A stretch of DNA of 64,000 nucleotides from Roseovarius nitratireducens (GCF_002925845.1 NZ_PDNI01000010.1:1-64000); one strand, 5' to 3'. Counted from the first letter of the stretch, positions 25,502 through 35,016 are shown. Notes: generated from the sequence alone by a model not told the origin. Program-made: numbers and translations.

Positions 25502-27325
25502 ATGACATCACGGCACAACGACGGCCCGGACGCGGCGGGGACGGGCGGCGGCACGACAGTAACGCTGTCCGATGCGGACCGTGCCGAGACCATCGACCGT
25601 CTCTACGACGTGGCGCTCGATCCCGAGCGGTTCGAGGCGCTTCTCGATCATTGGGAGAGCACCGTCGCCCCGTTGCGCGCGCATGTCGACCTCAGCGCGC
25701 CGCGCCTGCTCGACGATCCGCAGATTGCCGCGCATTTCCGACGGGCCACCGCGTTTCTCGACCGCGCCGCGATCGGCGAGGCAGGCACCGGCAAGGACGG
25801 GCTCGACGCCATGCTCGCCCCGTTCGAGCGGGTGGCAGCCCTGGTGCTCGACCGTGGTGGCGCGGTGCGCGCCGCGAACCCGGCGGCGCGGCGGTTGATG
25901 GGCATCGCCGAGCGGGCAACGATCCGCGATCTGCCGCTGCATGGCGACGACCGCCCTGCCCTTGCCGCCGCGCTCTCCATGCTGTTCGCCGACTTGGGCA
26001 AGGACACGGCGATGCTGCGTCTGCGCGGCAACGGGCCCGGGCACCTGATGGTGCTGCGGCTACAACGCTGCACCGCGTCGGACGGCACCGATCTGGTGCT
26101 CGCCGCGTCCAACGGGCTGCACCTGCCCGAAGGGTTCTGCGATATCCTGCGGCAGGCCTTCGATCTCACGCGGGCGGAGGGCGACATCCTGTGCCACCTC
26201 GTCGATTGCCGTTCGATCGCCGAGATCGCGGCGGGACGCGGGCGCTCTCCCGACACGATCCGCGCACAGATCAAGTCGATCCTCGCCAAGACCGAGACCC
26301 ATTCGCAGCTGGAACTGGTGCGGCTGGCGCTGTCGATGATCGACATGACGACGGCCACGGTGACATCACCCCCCGCGCGGCAGGGCGTGACCTGCGCGCA
26401 TCCTGACCACGAGGTATCCGCCGACAGGACGCTTGTCGCGCCGGACGGGCGGCGGGTCGCGTGGATGGTGTTGGGGGACATGGCGGGGCGACCGCTGCTC
26501 TACCTGCCGATGGATTTCGGGCTGGTGCGCTGGCCCGCGAGCGCCGAGGCCGAGGCGCGGGCACGGGGATTACGGGTGATCGTGCCGCTGAGGCCGGGCT
26601 ACGGGTCATCGGACATGGTGGCGCACGGGGCGGATTACGACGCCGCCCTGCTCGAAGATACCGAGAGGGTGCTGCGTGCCGAGGGCGTGCGGCGCTGCCC
26701 GGTGCTGAGCCTCGGGGACGATCTCTATTATGCGGTGCAGCTCGCCCGGCGCGACCCAGCGCGGATCACCGGCATCCTCGCCTGCGCCGGGATGCTGCCG
26801 CTCACCCGGCGGGCACAGTTCGAACGGATGGACAAGTGGCACCGCTTCATCCTCGCCGGGGCGAAATACACGCCACACCTGTTGCCGTTCATGGTCAAGG
26901 CAGGGTTCCTCCTCGCGCGCCGGATCGGCAAGAGCGGGTTCACCCGCGCGATCTACGGCGAGTCCGGGGCCGATATCGCCACCTTCGAGAACCCGGAGGT
27001 GTCCGAGGCGATTTTGGATGGCTCGGAGGTGGCGCTGTCGGCCACGCATTCGGCGCACGAGGCGTTCGCACGCCAGCTTGTCGGCGGGCAGCTCGAGGAC
27101 TGGAGCGGCGATCTGGTAGCGCTGAAGGGGGCGCTGCCGGTGATCCTGATGAACGGCGCGCAGGACCCTCAGGTGCCGCGCGCAACATACGAGGAATTCC
27201 GCCGCGATCACCCGTGGATCGAGTATCACCTGTTCGAGGATGCCGGGCAGCTCGTGTTCTTCCGGCACTGGCGTGCCGCGCTCGACCGGCTGGCGCCGCT
27301 TGTCGCGGAGGCGGACGCGAAATAG
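25502..27325 (+). CDS. LuxR-type regulator fused to an inactive-looking alpha/beta-hydrolase
   Basis: A 607-residue protein of three parts. Residues about 20-205 are a PAS-like sensory region (LVLDRGGAVRAANPAARRL). Residues about 212-285 are a LuxR/GerE helix-turn-helix (LTRAEGDILCHLVDCRSIAEIAAGRGRS-type). Residues about 300-605 are an alpha/beta-hydrolase fold. The hydrolase nucleophile elbow reads SLGDDLYYA where active relatives have G-x-S-x-G-G, placing Gly405 at the serine position. The C-terminal histidine site reads DAGQLVFF instead of DAGH. The acid region NGAQDPQVP is kept. It is therefore probably a ligand-binding rather than catalytic domain; this is inference. The ATG at 25502 is preferred over an upstream TTG because it keeps the palindrome outside the gene. 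I do not recognise a named family. Confidence 0.72.
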   Translation: MTSRHNDGPDAAGTGGGTTVTLSDADRAETIDRLYDVALDPERFEALLDHWESTVAPLRAHVDLSAPRLLDDPQIAAHFRRATAFLDRAAIGEAGTGKDGLDAMLAPFERVAALVLDRGGAVRAANPAARRLMGIAERATIRDLPLHGDDRPALAAALSMLFADLGKDTAMLRLRGNGPGHLMVLRLQRCTASDGTDLVLAASNGLHLPEGFCDILRQAFDLTRAEGDILCHLVDCRSIAEIAAGRGRSPDTIRAQIKSILAKTETHSQLELVRLALSMIDMTTATVTSPPARQGVTCAHPDHEVSADRTLVAPDGRRVAWMVLGDMAGRPLLYLPMDFGLVRWPASAEAEARARGLRVIVPLRPGYGSSDMVAHGADYDAALLEDTERVLRAEGVRRCPVLSLGDDLYYAVQLARRDPARITGILACAGMLPLTRRAQFERMDKWHRFILAGAKYTPHLLPFMVKAGFLLARRIGKSGFTRAIYGESGADIATFENPEVSEAILDGSEVALSATHSAHEAFARQLVGGQLEDWSGDLVALKGALPVILMNGAQDPQVPRATYEEFRRDHPWIEYHLFEDAGQLVFFRHWRAALDRLAPLVAEADAK

Positions 27326-27479
27326 CCCAATCAGGGTATGACAGACTCACCTTTTCGCGCTAGCGTGATCTTGCGTGAGGGGACGGTGATCATAGTGAGT
27401 GATGGTGCAGCCTCTTCCGACGCGGCCGCGGCCCTTCCGGGGTCCGGTCAATAAAAACAAGGTAATTTCCATCACGGGA

Positions 27480-27511
27480 GGGGCGGCCAGGATGGCCGTC
27501 CCAATTCTTTT
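27480..27511 (+). terminator. Terminator after the LuxR-type gene
   Basis: A 9-bp stem GGGGCGGCC / GGCCGTCCC with one G-T pair (27480-27488 with 27494-27502) and a 5-nt loop is followed by AATTCTTTT. It lies 155 bp after the stop codon and just before the convergent gcvP end. Confidence 0.65.
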
Positions 27512-27520
27512 CGGCCCGCC

Positions 27521-30370
27521 TTATTCCGCCGCGTCGGCGTAGTCCTCGAGCGGCGGGCAGGTGCAGACGAGGTGACGGTCGCCATAGGCGTTGTCCACCC
27601 GGTTCACCGGCGGCCAGTACTTGTCCACCCGGAACGCGCCGGGCGGGAAGCAGCCCTGCTCGCGGCTATAGGGGCGGTCCCAGTCGCGCACGAGGTCTTC
27701 CATCGTGTGCGGGGCATTCTTGAGCGGGTTGTTCTCGCGGTCCATCCGCCCCTCCTCGATGGCACGGATTTCCTCGCGGATGGCGAGCATCGCGTCGCAG
27801 AACCGGTCAAGCTCGGCCTTGGTCTCGCTCTCGGTGGGCTCGACCATCAGCGTGCCGGCCACCGGCCAGCTCATCGTCGGCGCGTGAAAGCCGCAATCCA
27901 TCAGCCGCTTGGCGATGTCGTCCACGGTGACGCCCGCGCTATCGGCGAAGGGGCGCACGTCGAGGATGCATTCATGCGCCACGCGATTGTTGCGGCCCTT
28001 GTAGAGCACGTCATAGGCCCCTTGAAGCCGTCGCGCGATGTAGTTGGCGTTGAGGATCGCAACCCGTGTCGCCTGCGTGAGCCCAGCGCCGCCCATCATC
28101 AGGCAATAGGCCCACGAGATCGGTAGAAGCGAGGGCGAACCATAGGGCGCGGCGCTCACCGGTCCCTCGGTGCCGCCGGTCGCCGGGTGACCGGGCAGGT
28201 GCGGCACGAGGTGTTCCTTCACGCCGATCGGCCCCATGCCGGGCCCGCCGCCGCCATGCGGGATGCAGAAAGTCTTGTGCAGGTTGAGGTGGCTGACGTC
28301 GCCGCCCAGATCGCCGGGCCGCGAGAGGCCCACCATCGCGTTGAGGTTGGCCCCGTCGATATAGACCTGCCCGCCGTGGGAGTGGGTAATCTCGCAGACC
28401 TCGCGCACCGTTTCCTCGAACACGCCATGCGTCGAGGGATAGGTGATCATGCACCCGGCGAGGTTTTCCGAATGTTTCTCGGCCTTGGCGCGGAAATCGT
28501 CGAGGTCGATATCGCCGTTCTCCGCCGATTTCACGACTACCACGTCCCAGCCGACCATATGCGCGCTCGCCGGGTTGGTGCCATGCGCGCTTGTCGGGAT
28601 GAGACAGACGCGGCGGTGCCCCTGCCCTTGCGCGCGGTGCCATGCAGCGATGGTCAAGAGCCCCGCATACTCGCCCTGCGCACCGGAATTGGGCTGCATG
28701 GAAATGGCGGCATAGCCGGTGATCTCGCATAGCTTGGCGTTGAGATCACCGATCATCTCGGCGTACCCCTCGGCCTGATCGGCGGGGGCGAAGGGGTGCA
28801 GGAGCGAGAACTCGCGCCAGCTTACCGGCATCATCTCGGCCGCCGAGTTGAGCTTCATCGTGCAGCTTCCCAGCGGGATCATCGCCCGATCCAATGCCAG
28901 ATCGCGGTCTGCCAACCGTCGCATGTAGCGCATCATCTCGGTCTCGGCGCGGTTCATGTGAAAGATCGGGTGGGTGAGATACGCGCTCTGCCGCGCAAGT
29001 GCCTCGGGAAGGCGATACTCGGGCGACAGATCGCTGTCCTGCATGACGATGCCAAAGGCGCGCCAGACCGCCTCGACCGTCGCCCGGCGCGTGCGTTCAT
29101 CGAGCGTGATGCCGATCTTCGTGTCACCGACACGGCGCAGGTTCACCCCCTCGCGCACCGCCGATTGCAGCACGCCGCGCTGCAACAGGCCCACGTCCAC
29201 GGTGATCGTGTCGAAGAACTCGCCGGGCTCGACGTGGAATCCGGCGGCCTCTAGCCCGCGGGCCAGCCGCACCGTCTTGCGGTGGATGCGCTGGGCGATT
29301 GCCTTGAGACCCTTTGGCCCGTGAAACACCGCGTACATCGACGCCATTACCGCCAAGAGCGCCTGCGCGGTGCAGACGTTCGACGTGGCCTTTTCGCGGC
29401 GGATATGCTGCTCGCGGGTCTGCAGGCTGAGGCGGTAGGCACGGTTGCCGTGGCTGTCGACACTCACCCCAACAATGCGCCCCGGCATGGCGCGTTTATA
29501 GGCGTCGCGGCAGGCCATGTAGGCGGCGTGCGGACCGCCATAGCCCACCGGCACGCCAAAGCGCTGCGTCGTGCCCACGGCAATATCGGCGCCCATCGCG
29601 CCCGGCTCCTTGAGCAGGGTCAGCGCCAGCGGATCGGCGATCACGATGCCGATGGCCTTGTGTTCGTGCAGCGCCGCGATCTCGTCCGAGAAATCGCGCA
29701 GGTGCCCATGCGTGCCGGGATACTGGAAGATCGCGCCAAAGACCTTGTCGGCCTCCATCTCGTCGGGGGCGCCGACGATCACCTCGATGCCCAACGGCGC
29801 GGCGCGCGTGCGCATCACCGCGATGTTCTGCGGGTGGCAGCTTTCGTCCACGAAGAAGCTGGTTGCCTTCGATTTCGACACGCGCTGCGCCATGGTCATC
29901 GCCTCGGCTGCCGCCGTCGCCTCGTCGAGCAGCGAGGCATTGGCGATCTCGAGGCCGGTCAGGTCGCTCACCATGGTCTGGAAATTCAACAGCGCCTCGA
30001 GCCGCCCCTGGCTGATTTCCGGCTGGTAGGGGGTATAGGCGGTGTACCAGGCGGGGTTTTCGAGGATGTTGCGCTGGATCGCGGGCGGCGTGACCGTGCC
30101 GTGATAGCCCTGCCCTATGAGCGAGGTCAGCACCTTGTTCTTAGACGCCACGACCCGCATGTGATGCAGCAATTCGCGCTCGGACTTGGGCTTGCCGAAA
30201 TCGAGCGGGGCCTCCTGCCGGATGGATTTCGGCACCGTCTCGTCGATCAATGCGTCGAGATCGGCCACGCCCAGCACCTCGAACATGCCCTCCATTTCCG
30301 AGGGCGAGGGGCCGATATGGCGGCGATTGGCGAAATCGTAGGGCAGGTAGTCTGTCGGCGTGAAGGGCAT
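27521..30370 (-). CDS. gcvP: Glycine dehydrogenase (aminomethyl-transferring), P-protein
   Basis: A 949-residue P-protein of the glycine cleavage system, which decarboxylates glycine with PLP and passes the aminomethyl group to the lipoyl arm of GcvH. Both halves of the fused (alpha-beta in one chain) form are present: the N-terminal half starts with [13 protein letters not shown] and contains [16 protein letters not shown], and the C-terminal half carries the PLP lysine in [18 protein letters not shown]. Length is normal. It is the last gene of gcvT-gcvH-gcvP, under the tandem glycine riboswitch upstream of gcvT. A 97-bp gap to gcvH holds a repeat copy at 30416. Confidence 0.97.
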   Translation of the reverse strand: MPFTPTDYLPYDFANRRHIGPSPSEMEGMFEVLGVADLDALIDETVPKSIRQEAPLDFGKPKSERELLHHMRVVASKNKVLTSLIGQGYHGTVTPPAIQRNILENPAWYTAYTPYQPEISQGRLEALLNFQTMVSDLTGLEIANASLLDEATAAAEAMTMAQRVSKSKATSFFVDESCHPQNIAVMRTRAAPLGIEVIVGAPDEMEADKVFGAIFQYPGTHGHLRDFSDEIAALHEHKAIGIVIADPLALTLLKEPGAMGADIAVGTTQRFGVPVGYGGPHAAYMACRDAYKRAMPGRIVGVSVDSHGNRAYRLSLQTREQHIRREKATSNVCTAQALLAVMASMYAVFHGPKGLKAIAQRIHRKTVRLARGLEAAGFHVEPGEFFDTITVDVGLLQRGVLQSAVREGVNLRRVGDTKIGITLDERTRRATVEAVWRAFGIVMQDSDLSPEYRLPEALARQSAYLTHPIFHMNRAETEMMRYMRRLADRDLALDRAMIPLGSCTMKLNSAAEMMPVSWREFSLLHPFAPADQAEGYAEMIGDLNAKLCEITGYAAISMQPNSGAQGEYAGLLTIAAWHRAQGQGHRRVCLIPTSAHGTNPASAHMVGWDVVVVKSAENGDIDLDDFRAKAEKHSENLAGCMITYPSTHGVFEETVREVCEITHSHGGQVYIDGANLNAMVGLSRPGDLGGDVSHLNLHKTFCIPHGGGGPGMGPIGVKEHLVPHLPGHPATGGTEGPVSAAPYGSPSLLPISWAYCLMMGGAGLTQATRVAILNANYIARRLQGAYDVLYKGRNNRVAHECILDVRPFADSAGVTVDDIAKRLMDCGFHAPTMSWPVAGTLMVEPTESETKAELDRFCDAMLAIREEIRAIEEGRMDRENNPLKNAPHTMEDLVRDWDRPYSREQGCFPPGAFRVDKYWPPVNRVDNAYGDRHLVCTCPPLEDYADAAE

Positions 30371-30415
30371 CGCTTGGTCCTCGCTATACCGGGCTGCGGC
30401 GCGCGCGGGCCCGGT

Positions 30416-30438
30416 TTCTTCTTGGCAAAAATACTCCC
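30416..30438 (+). repeat. Intergenic repeat copy 2
   Basis: TTTCTTCTTGGCAAAAATAC followed by TCC, between gcvH and gcvP, on the strand opposite to those genes. It follows a CCGGGC / GCCCGG hairpin (about 30389-30414), so it resembles a plus-strand terminator even though no plus-strand gene is here. Confidence 0.55.
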
Positions 30439-30467
30439 GCCGGAGGCGTCCCCGACGGGCGAGCGGC

Positions 30468-30827
30468 TCAGCCGATGAAGTCGTTATAGGCCCCCTCGTC
30501 CATGTACTCGTCCATCTGGCCGGGCTCCGAGGGTTTCATCTTGAAGAACCACGCATCGCCCAGGGGGTCCTCGTTGACCTTGCCGGGCTCGTCCACCAGC
30601 GCCTCGTTGACCTCGACAATCTCGCCGTCGAGCGGCGCGCGGATGTCGGACGCGGCCTTGACGCTCTCGATCACCACGACCTCGTCGTCGCGGGTGACCA
30701 TCGTGCCCACTTCGGGCAGTTCGACGAACACCACGTCGCCCAGTTGCTCGGCGGCGTGGCCGGTGATGCCAACGGTGACGACATCGCCCTCGGCGCGGAG
30801 CCATTCGTGTTCTTCGGTGAATTTCAT
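30468..30827 (-). CDS. gcvH: Glycine cleavage system H protein
   Basis: A 119-residue lipoyl carrier protein that shuttles the aminomethyl intermediate from GcvP to GcvT and the reduced arm to dihydrolipoamide dehydrogenase. The start [21 protein letters not shown] is canonical. Lys57 in [16 protein letters not shown] is the lipoylation site. Length is normal for the family (about 120-130). It lies 20 bp downstream of gcvT and 97 bp upstream of gcvP in one operon. A good ribosome-binding site (ggagag) precedes the ATG. Confidence 0.97.
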   Translation of the reverse strand: MKFTEEHEWLRAEGDVVTVGITGHAAEQLGDVVFVELPEVGTMVTRDDEVVVIESVKAASDIRAPLDGEIVEVNEALVDEPGKVNEDPLGDAWFFKMKPSEPGQMDEYMDEGAYNDFIG

Positions 30828-30847
30828 GGTGGGTCTCTCCCTGTTGT

Positions 30848-31972
30848 TCAGCGTTTGAAATTGGCCGGGGTGAAGGGCAGCGCGACGACCGTGGCCGCCA
30901 TCCGCCTGCCGCGCACCTCGCCGTAAACCGTGGTGCCCTTGGTGGCGAGGTCACGCGGCACGTAGCCCATCGACACCGGCCCCTGGATCGTCGGCCCGAA
31001 GGCGCCGGAGGTGACGTGGCCCACGGCCTCGCCGCCCTCGAGCGCGGCAAAAACCGGCGTGCCCTCGCGCATTGGCGCGCGCCCCTCGGGGCGCAGGCCG
31101 ACGCGGGCGCGGGGTGCGCCGTCTGTCAGTTCTCGCAGGATGCGCGCGGCGCCGGGAAAGCCGCCCGCCCGCGCGCCACCCGCGCGGCGCACCTTCTGAA
31201 TGGCCCAGGCGAGGCGCGCCTCCACCGGGCTTGTCGTGGTGTCGATATCGTGGCCGTAGAGGCACAGTCCCGCCTCCAGCCGCAGGCTGTCGCGCGCGCC
31301 GAGGCCGATGGGCTCCACGTCCGCGTGCGCGAGCAGCGCGCGGGCGAGCGGTTCTGCCTGATCCGCGGGCACGGAAATCTCGTAGCCGTCCTCGCCGGTA
31401 TAGCCCGAGCGCGAAATCCACAGCTCGCCATGATCCGATGGCAGGACGGCCACATCCATGAACCGCATCTGCGCCACGCCCGGCAGCATCGTCGCCAGCA
31501 CGCCCTCGGCGGCGGGACCTTGCAGCGCCAGCAGCGCGCGGTCGGTGATTTCCTCGATCTCGACGCCGGAAAGATGCGCGCGCATATGCGCGATGTCATC
31601 CGCCTTGCAGGCGGCGTTGACCACGGCGAACATGTGATCGCCGCGATTGGCCAGCATCAGGTCATCGAGGATGCCGCCATCGTCGTCGGTGAAAAAGCCA
31701 TAGCGCTGGCGCATCGTGCCAAGATCCAGCAGATCCACGGGCACCAGCCCCTCCATCGCGCGCGCCACCTGCGGGTAGCCACCCGGCGCGCGCAGGATCA
31801 CCTGTCCCATGTGGCTCACGTCGAAGAGCCCGGCGCGGGCGCGGCAATGCAGATGTTCCTTCATGACGCCGAGCGGGTACTGCACCGGCATCTCGTAGCC
31901 CGCGAAGGGCACCATCCGGGCGCCAAGCTCGTGGTGCAGCGCGTTGAGCGGCGTGACGTTCAGATCAGACAC
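30848..31972 (-). CDS. gcvT: Aminomethyltransferase, T-protein
   Basis: A 374-residue T-protein that transfers the methylene group from the lipoyl arm to tetrahydrofolate, releasing ammonia. Typical segments are [21 protein letters not shown] near the N terminus (broken here only for length), [18 protein letters not shown] in the middle and [18 protein letters not shown]. The GTG at 31972 was chosen because GAGGAGGG sits at correct distance and [13 protein letters not shown] then matches the family; the frame is open further upstream into the riboswitch. It is the first gene of the gcvTHP operon, with 85 nt between the second aptamer and the start codon. Confidence 0.95.
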   Translation of the reverse strand: MSDLNVTPLNALHHELGARMVPFAGYEMPVQYPLGVMKEHLHCRARAGLFDVSHMGQVILRAPGGYPQVARAMEGLVPVDLLDLGTMRQRYGFFTDDDGGILDDLMLANRGDHMFAVVNAACKADDIAHMRAHLSGVEIEEITDRALLALQGPAAEGVLATMLPGVAQMRFMDVAVLPSDHGELWISRSGYTGEDGYEISVPADQAEPLARALLAHADVEPIGLGARDSLRLEAGLCLYGHDIDTTTSPVEARLAWAIQKVRRAGGARAGGFPGAARILRELTDGAPRARVGLRPEGRAPMREGTPVFAALEGGEAVGHVTSGAFGPTIQGPVSMGYVPRDLATKGTTVYGEVRGRRMAATVVALPFTPANFKR

Positions 31973-32057
31973 CGGACCCTCCTCATGACGACGGGCCGGA
32001 GGCTTCGATACGTCCCGGCACCAGTGATGCACGCGCCCGGACCGGGTCGTGCCACGA

Positions 32058-32210
32058 TGCCCCCTCTGTCCTTTCGCCTGAGATCGCTATCCCTTCGGCG
32101 CCCCGCGTGCGGGGTCTCTCCAGAGTTGTGTCGGTCGCGCAGGTCCTTGAGCCTGAGAGTTTCCGGGGCGGTTGCTCCTTCGGCACTGGCGTGGCCAGTT
32201 CTCCCTGCCG
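32058..32210 (-). promoter_or_regulatory. Tandem glycine riboswitch upstream of gcvT
   Basis: Two glycine aptamers are recognisable on the minus strand. The first (about 32210-32120) shows GGGAGAA, GCCGAAGGAGCAACCGCC, AAACTCTCAGGC, AAGGACC and closes with CTCTGGAGAG. The second (about 32120-32058) shows GCCGAAGGGAT, ATCTCAGGC, AAAGGACAGAGGGGG. The arrangement ahead of gcvT is the textbook location; binding of glycine normally turns gcv expression on. A candidate -10 TATACT lies at 32232-32227, just ahead of the first aptamer, with no good -35. The expression platform lies in the 85 nt before the GTG. Confidence 0.93.
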
Positions 32211-32246
32211 CGACGTGGTGGACGCTAGTATACCGCGCAGGCGCGA

Positions 32247-32699
32247 TCAAGCCCGTTTGGCGCAAGGCGGCGCTGAAAAGATCGCGAGCAGCGTGTCGTT
32301 GTCGCAGACCAGCGCGTCGAGCGTCACGTCGTCGAGCCGCCGGTAGAACGCCTCGACCGCGTCGGTCAGCGCCGCGCGCAGGCGGCACCCGGCCTTGAGC
32401 GGGCAGGTATTGTCGACATCGGCAAAGCATTCCGCGACCGGCACGTTCTCCTCGAGCTTGCGAAACACCTCGCCCACCGATATCTCGGCCATCGGGCGGC
32501 CCAGCGCCACCCCGCCGGTGCGCCCACGCTGCGTGTGCAGAAAGCCCAGTTGTCCCAGCCGGTTGACGATCTGCGCCAGGTGGCTCTCGGAGATGTTGCA
32601 CCGTTCCGCGATCTCGGTCTTGGTCACCAGCCGGTCGGGATTGAATGCGCAGAACATCAGGAGCCTGATAGCGATATTGGTGCGTTTCGTGATCCGCAT
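32247..32699 (-). CDS. nsrR: NsrR-type Rrf2 regulator, nitric-oxide sensor
   Basis: A 149-residue Rrf2-family repressor. The winged helix occupies about residues 1-80 (MRITKRTNIAIRLLMFCA, then CNISESHLAQIVNRL as recognition region). Three cysteines at 91, 99 and 105 (C-x7-C-x5-C) have the same spacing and numbering as E. coli NsrR, whose iron-sulfur cluster reacts with NO. This makes NsrR more likely than IscR or RirA. The ATG at 32699 gives the family N terminus. The start is preceded by the FNR box at 32754-32767, 55 bp upstream. No hmp or nor gene is in the window, so its targets lie elsewhere. The gcv operon follows on the same strand. Confidence 0.88.
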   Translation of the reverse strand: MRITKRTNIAIRLLMFCAFNPDRLVTKTEIAERCNISESHLAQIVNRLGQLGFLHTQRGRTGGVALGRPMAEISVGEVFRKLEENVPVAECFADVDNTCPLKAGCRLRAALTDAVEAFYRRLDDVTLDALVCDNDTLLAIFSAPPCAKRA

Positions 32700-32753
32700 G
32701 AGCCTGCCTTCGGTTGCAATTGCACGAGTTTCGCCAGACTGTGAGCGCGGACC

Positions 32754-32767
32754 TTGATGCAAATCAA
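32754..32767. promoter_or_regulatory. Perfect FNR/FnrL-type box
   Basis: TTGATGCAAATCAA matches the FNR/Anr consensus TTGAT-N4-ATCAA at every defined position. It lies 55 bp upstream of the nsrR start and 17 bp before the TTG of the divergent gamma-glutamylcyclotransferase gene, so it could activate nsrR and block the other promoter under low oxygen. The binding protein (FnrL, or a NO-responsive Dnr/Nnr paralogue that shares the site) is not encoded in the window. Confidence 0.75.
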
Positions 32768-32784
32768 GCGGAGGCAAAAAAACC

Positions 32785-33360
32785 TTGATTCGACATGCAT
32801 ATTTCTTTGGCTATGGCAGCCTCGTGAACCGCACGACCCACGGCTTTGGGGGGGCGCGCCCCGCGCGCCTGTCGGGGTGGCGTCGGGTGTGGCGGCACAC
32901 CACACTGCGCCCGGTGGCCTATCTGACGGTGGTCCCTGACGACGATGCCGAGATCGACGGGCTGATCGCGCCGGTGCCGGGTGCGGACTGGCCCGCGCTC
33001 GACGCGCGCGAGGCCGCGTATGTGCGCGCACCCGCCGCCGATCAGGTGCGCCATGACCTGCCCCACACCCCCGAAATCGCCGTCTACACCATCCCCGAGG
33101 GCCATCACGGGGCGCCGACGGCGGCGCACCCGATCCTGCTGAGCTATATCGACGTGGTGGTGCAGGGCTATCTGCGCGAGTTCGGCGAAGATGGGGTGGC
33201 GCGGTTCTTTGACACGACAGGGGGCTGGGACGCGCCGGTGCTCGACGACCGCGCCGCGCCACGCTATCCGCGCCACCGGGGGCTGAGCGATGCCGAGCGC
33301 GCGCTCACCGATGCGCACCTTGCCCGCGTCGGTGCCCCGCGCATCGCGGCGACGGGCTGA
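32785..33360 (+). CDS. Gamma-glutamylcyclotransferase-like protein
   Basis: A 191-residue protein of the GGCT/AIG2-like superfamily, which typically releases 5-oxoproline from gamma-glutamyl compounds. The substrate-pocket motif YFFGYGSLVN is at the N terminus, and the likely catalytic Glu lies in LDAREAAYVR (about residue 75). The start is a TTG at 32785, preceded by GGAGG ten bases upstream; the only nearby ATG is out of frame. ChaC enzymes, which act on glutathione, are related but differ; the exact substrate is not determinable. The gene is divergent from nsrR and shares the FNR box, whose position so close to the start would favour repression. Confidence 0.75.
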   Translation: MIRHAYFFGYGSLVNRTTHGFGGARPARLSGWRRVWRHTTLRPVAYLTVVPDDDAEIDGLIAPVPGADWPALDAREAAYVRAPAADQVRHDLPHTPEIAVYTIPEGHHGAPTAAHPILLSYIDVVVQGYLREFGEDGVARFFDTTGGWDAPVLDDRAAPRYPRHRGLSDAERALTDAHLARVGAPRIAATG

Positions 33361-33410
33361 GAAAAGGCGAATGATCCAGGGCGGAGGCTAAAGGGCGGCC
33401 GGACCCTCGC

Positions 33411-33650
33411 TCAGACCAGTTCGACCGCGTAGCTTTCGATCACGGTGTTGGCGAGCAGCTTCTCGCACATCTGCGTCACCGTCTCGCGGGCCTTGTCGGC
33501 GTCGGTCTCGGCGAGGTCGAGCTCGATCACCTTGCCCTGCCGCACGCCTTCGACACCGTCGAATCCGAGCGACCCGAGGGCGTGGCGCACCGCCTCGCCC
33601 TGCGGGTCGAGCACGCCGGTTTTCAGCATCACGTGAACGCGGGCCTTCAT
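33411..33650 (-). CDS. purS: Phosphoribosylformylglycinamidine synthase subunit PurS
   Basis: A 79-residue small subunit of the three-part FGAM synthase (PurS, PurQ, PurL) used in the fourth step of purine synthesis. The sequence MKARVHVMLKTGVLDPQGEAV and the HALGSLGFDGVEGVRQGK block are canonical for PurS. It follows purC by 12 bp on the same strand. purQ, which commonly comes next in Rhodobacteraceae, is absent: the following gene is convergent and ends 50 bp away. Confidence 0.95.
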   Translation of the reverse strand: MKARVHVMLKTGVLDPQGEAVRHALGSLGFDGVEGVRQGKVIELDLAETDADKARETVTQMCEKLLANTVIESYAVELV

Positions 33651-33662
33651 CCTCGCACTCCT

Positions 33663-34424
33663 TCAGTTGATGAGCGTGGGGCGCGTCATGGGCGTCGCGC
33701 CCTTGGGCATGACGCCGAGGCGGTTGGCCACCTCGGTATAGGCGTCGGTAAGCGAGCCCAGATCGCGGCGGAACACGTCCTTGTCAAGCTTCTGCCCGGT
33801 CTTGATGTCCCACAACCGGCAGCTATCGGGGCTGATCTCGTCGGCGACGATCAGGCGCTGGAAATCGCCCTCGTAGACGCGGCCCACCTCGATCTTGAAA
33901 TCCACCAGACGGATGCCCACGCCATACATCACGCCGGACATGAAATCGTTGACCCGCAGCGCGAGGCTGAGGATGTCGTCCATGTCCTGCTGCGTGGCCC
34001 AGCCAAAGGCGGCGATATGTTCCTCGGTCACCAGCGGATCGCCGAGCGCATCGTCCTTGAGGCAGTATTCGACGATCGGGCGCGGAAGCTGCGTGCCCTC
34101 GTCCATGCCCAGCCGTTTGGCCATGGTGCCGGCGGCATAGTTGCGCACGATCACTTCGAGCGGGACGATCTCGCAGGCGCGCACGAGTTGTTCGCGCATG
34201 TTCACCCGGCGGATGAAATGCGTAGGCACGCCGACGGCGTTGAGCCCGGCCATGAAGTATTCCGACAGCATGTTGTTCAGCACGCCCTTGCCCTCGATCA
34301 CCGCCTTCTTCTCGGCGTTGAAGGCGGTGGCGTCATCCTTGAAATACTGGATGATGGTGCCCGGCTCGGGCCCTTCGTAGAGAATCTTGGCCTTGCCTTC
34401 GTAGATTTTCTTGCGCCGTGCCAT
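33663..34424 (-). CDS. purC: SAICAR synthase
   Basis: A 253-residue phosphoribosylaminoimidazole-succinocarboxamide synthase, which joins CAIR with aspartate using ATP. Family landmarks are [16 protein letters not shown] at the start, [14 protein letters not shown], the [17 protein letters not shown] segment and [10 protein letters not shown] with [12 protein letters not shown]. Length is normal. It is the first gene of purC-purS. The start codon lies 169 bp from the divergent ATPase zeta subunit gene, leaving room for both promoters. No PurR-like site was recognised. Confidence 0.97.
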   Translation of the reverse strand: MARRKKIYEGKAKILYEGPEPGTIIQYFKDDATAFNAEKKAVIEGKGVLNNMLSEYFMAGLNAVGVPTHFIRRVNMREQLVRACEIVPLEVIVRNYAAGTMAKRLGMDEGTQLPRPIVEYCLKDDALGDPLVTEEHIAAFGWATQQDMDDILSLALRVNDFMSGVMYGVGIRLVDFKIEVGRVYEGDFQRLIVADEISPDSCRLWDIKTGQKLDKDVFRRDLGSLTDAYTEVANRLGVMPKGATPMTRPTLIN

Positions 34425-34593
34425 GCAGTCTCCGTCGCTGGGCTGGGGGGCGTGGGGAAGTCACGCCGATGCGTTCTCATAGTGCAAGCCCCGCGCGGTC
34501 GCAAGGTGTCGCATCGGGGCAGAGCCTCTTGCCCTTGCGGGGCGCAAAGGGCATATCGGACACGAATGCAATCAGCGCAAGGGGACCGGCCCG

Positions 34594-34908
34594 ATGACCA
34601 CCTTCGATGAACGCGAGAGCGCCTTCGAGAACAAGTTCGCCCATGACGAGGAAATGAAGTTCCGTGCCGAAGCGCGGCGCAACAAGCTCCTGGGTCTGTG
34701 GGCCGCCGAGTTGCTGGGCAAGACCGGCGAGGCGGCCAACGAGTATGCCATCACGGTGGTCAAGGCCGATTTCGAGGAGGCCGGGCACGAGGACGTGGTG
34801 CGCAAGGTGGCCGCCGACCTGGGCGACATCGCCGATGCCGACACGATCCGCGCGAAGATGGGCGAACTGCTCAAGGTGGCCAAGGATCAGCTCGTCAAGG
34901 AACACTGA
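34594..34908 (+). CDS. F1-ATPase inhibitor zeta subunit (DUF1476)
   Basis: A 104-residue DUF1476 protein. The family was identified in Paracoccus denitrificans as the zeta subunit, which blocks ATP hydrolysis by the F1 motor, and is restricted to Alphaproteobacteria. The N-terminal inhibitory segment MTTFDERESAFENKFAHDEE and the central RNKLLGLWAAELLG helix are typical, followed by a helical bundle to the C terminus. It is encoded away from the atp operon, as usual. The gene is monocistronic with a divergent purC. Whether this protein inhibits as strongly as the Paracoccus one is not known. Confidence 0.9.
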   Translation: MTTFDERESAFENKFAHDEEMKFRAEARRNKLLGLWAAELLGKTGEAANEYAITVVKADFEEAGHEDVVRKVAADLGDIADADTIRAKMGELLKVAKDQLVKEH

Positions 34909-35016
34909 GCGGGCGCGATTCAAGCGCGCCTCACGTTCTTGATGAGGATTTCTGGTTTGCATTCCGGGGCGGGCAGTGGCATCGCTTCCGGTCTTAGAGA
35001 TTGCGGGAAGCGCGAT

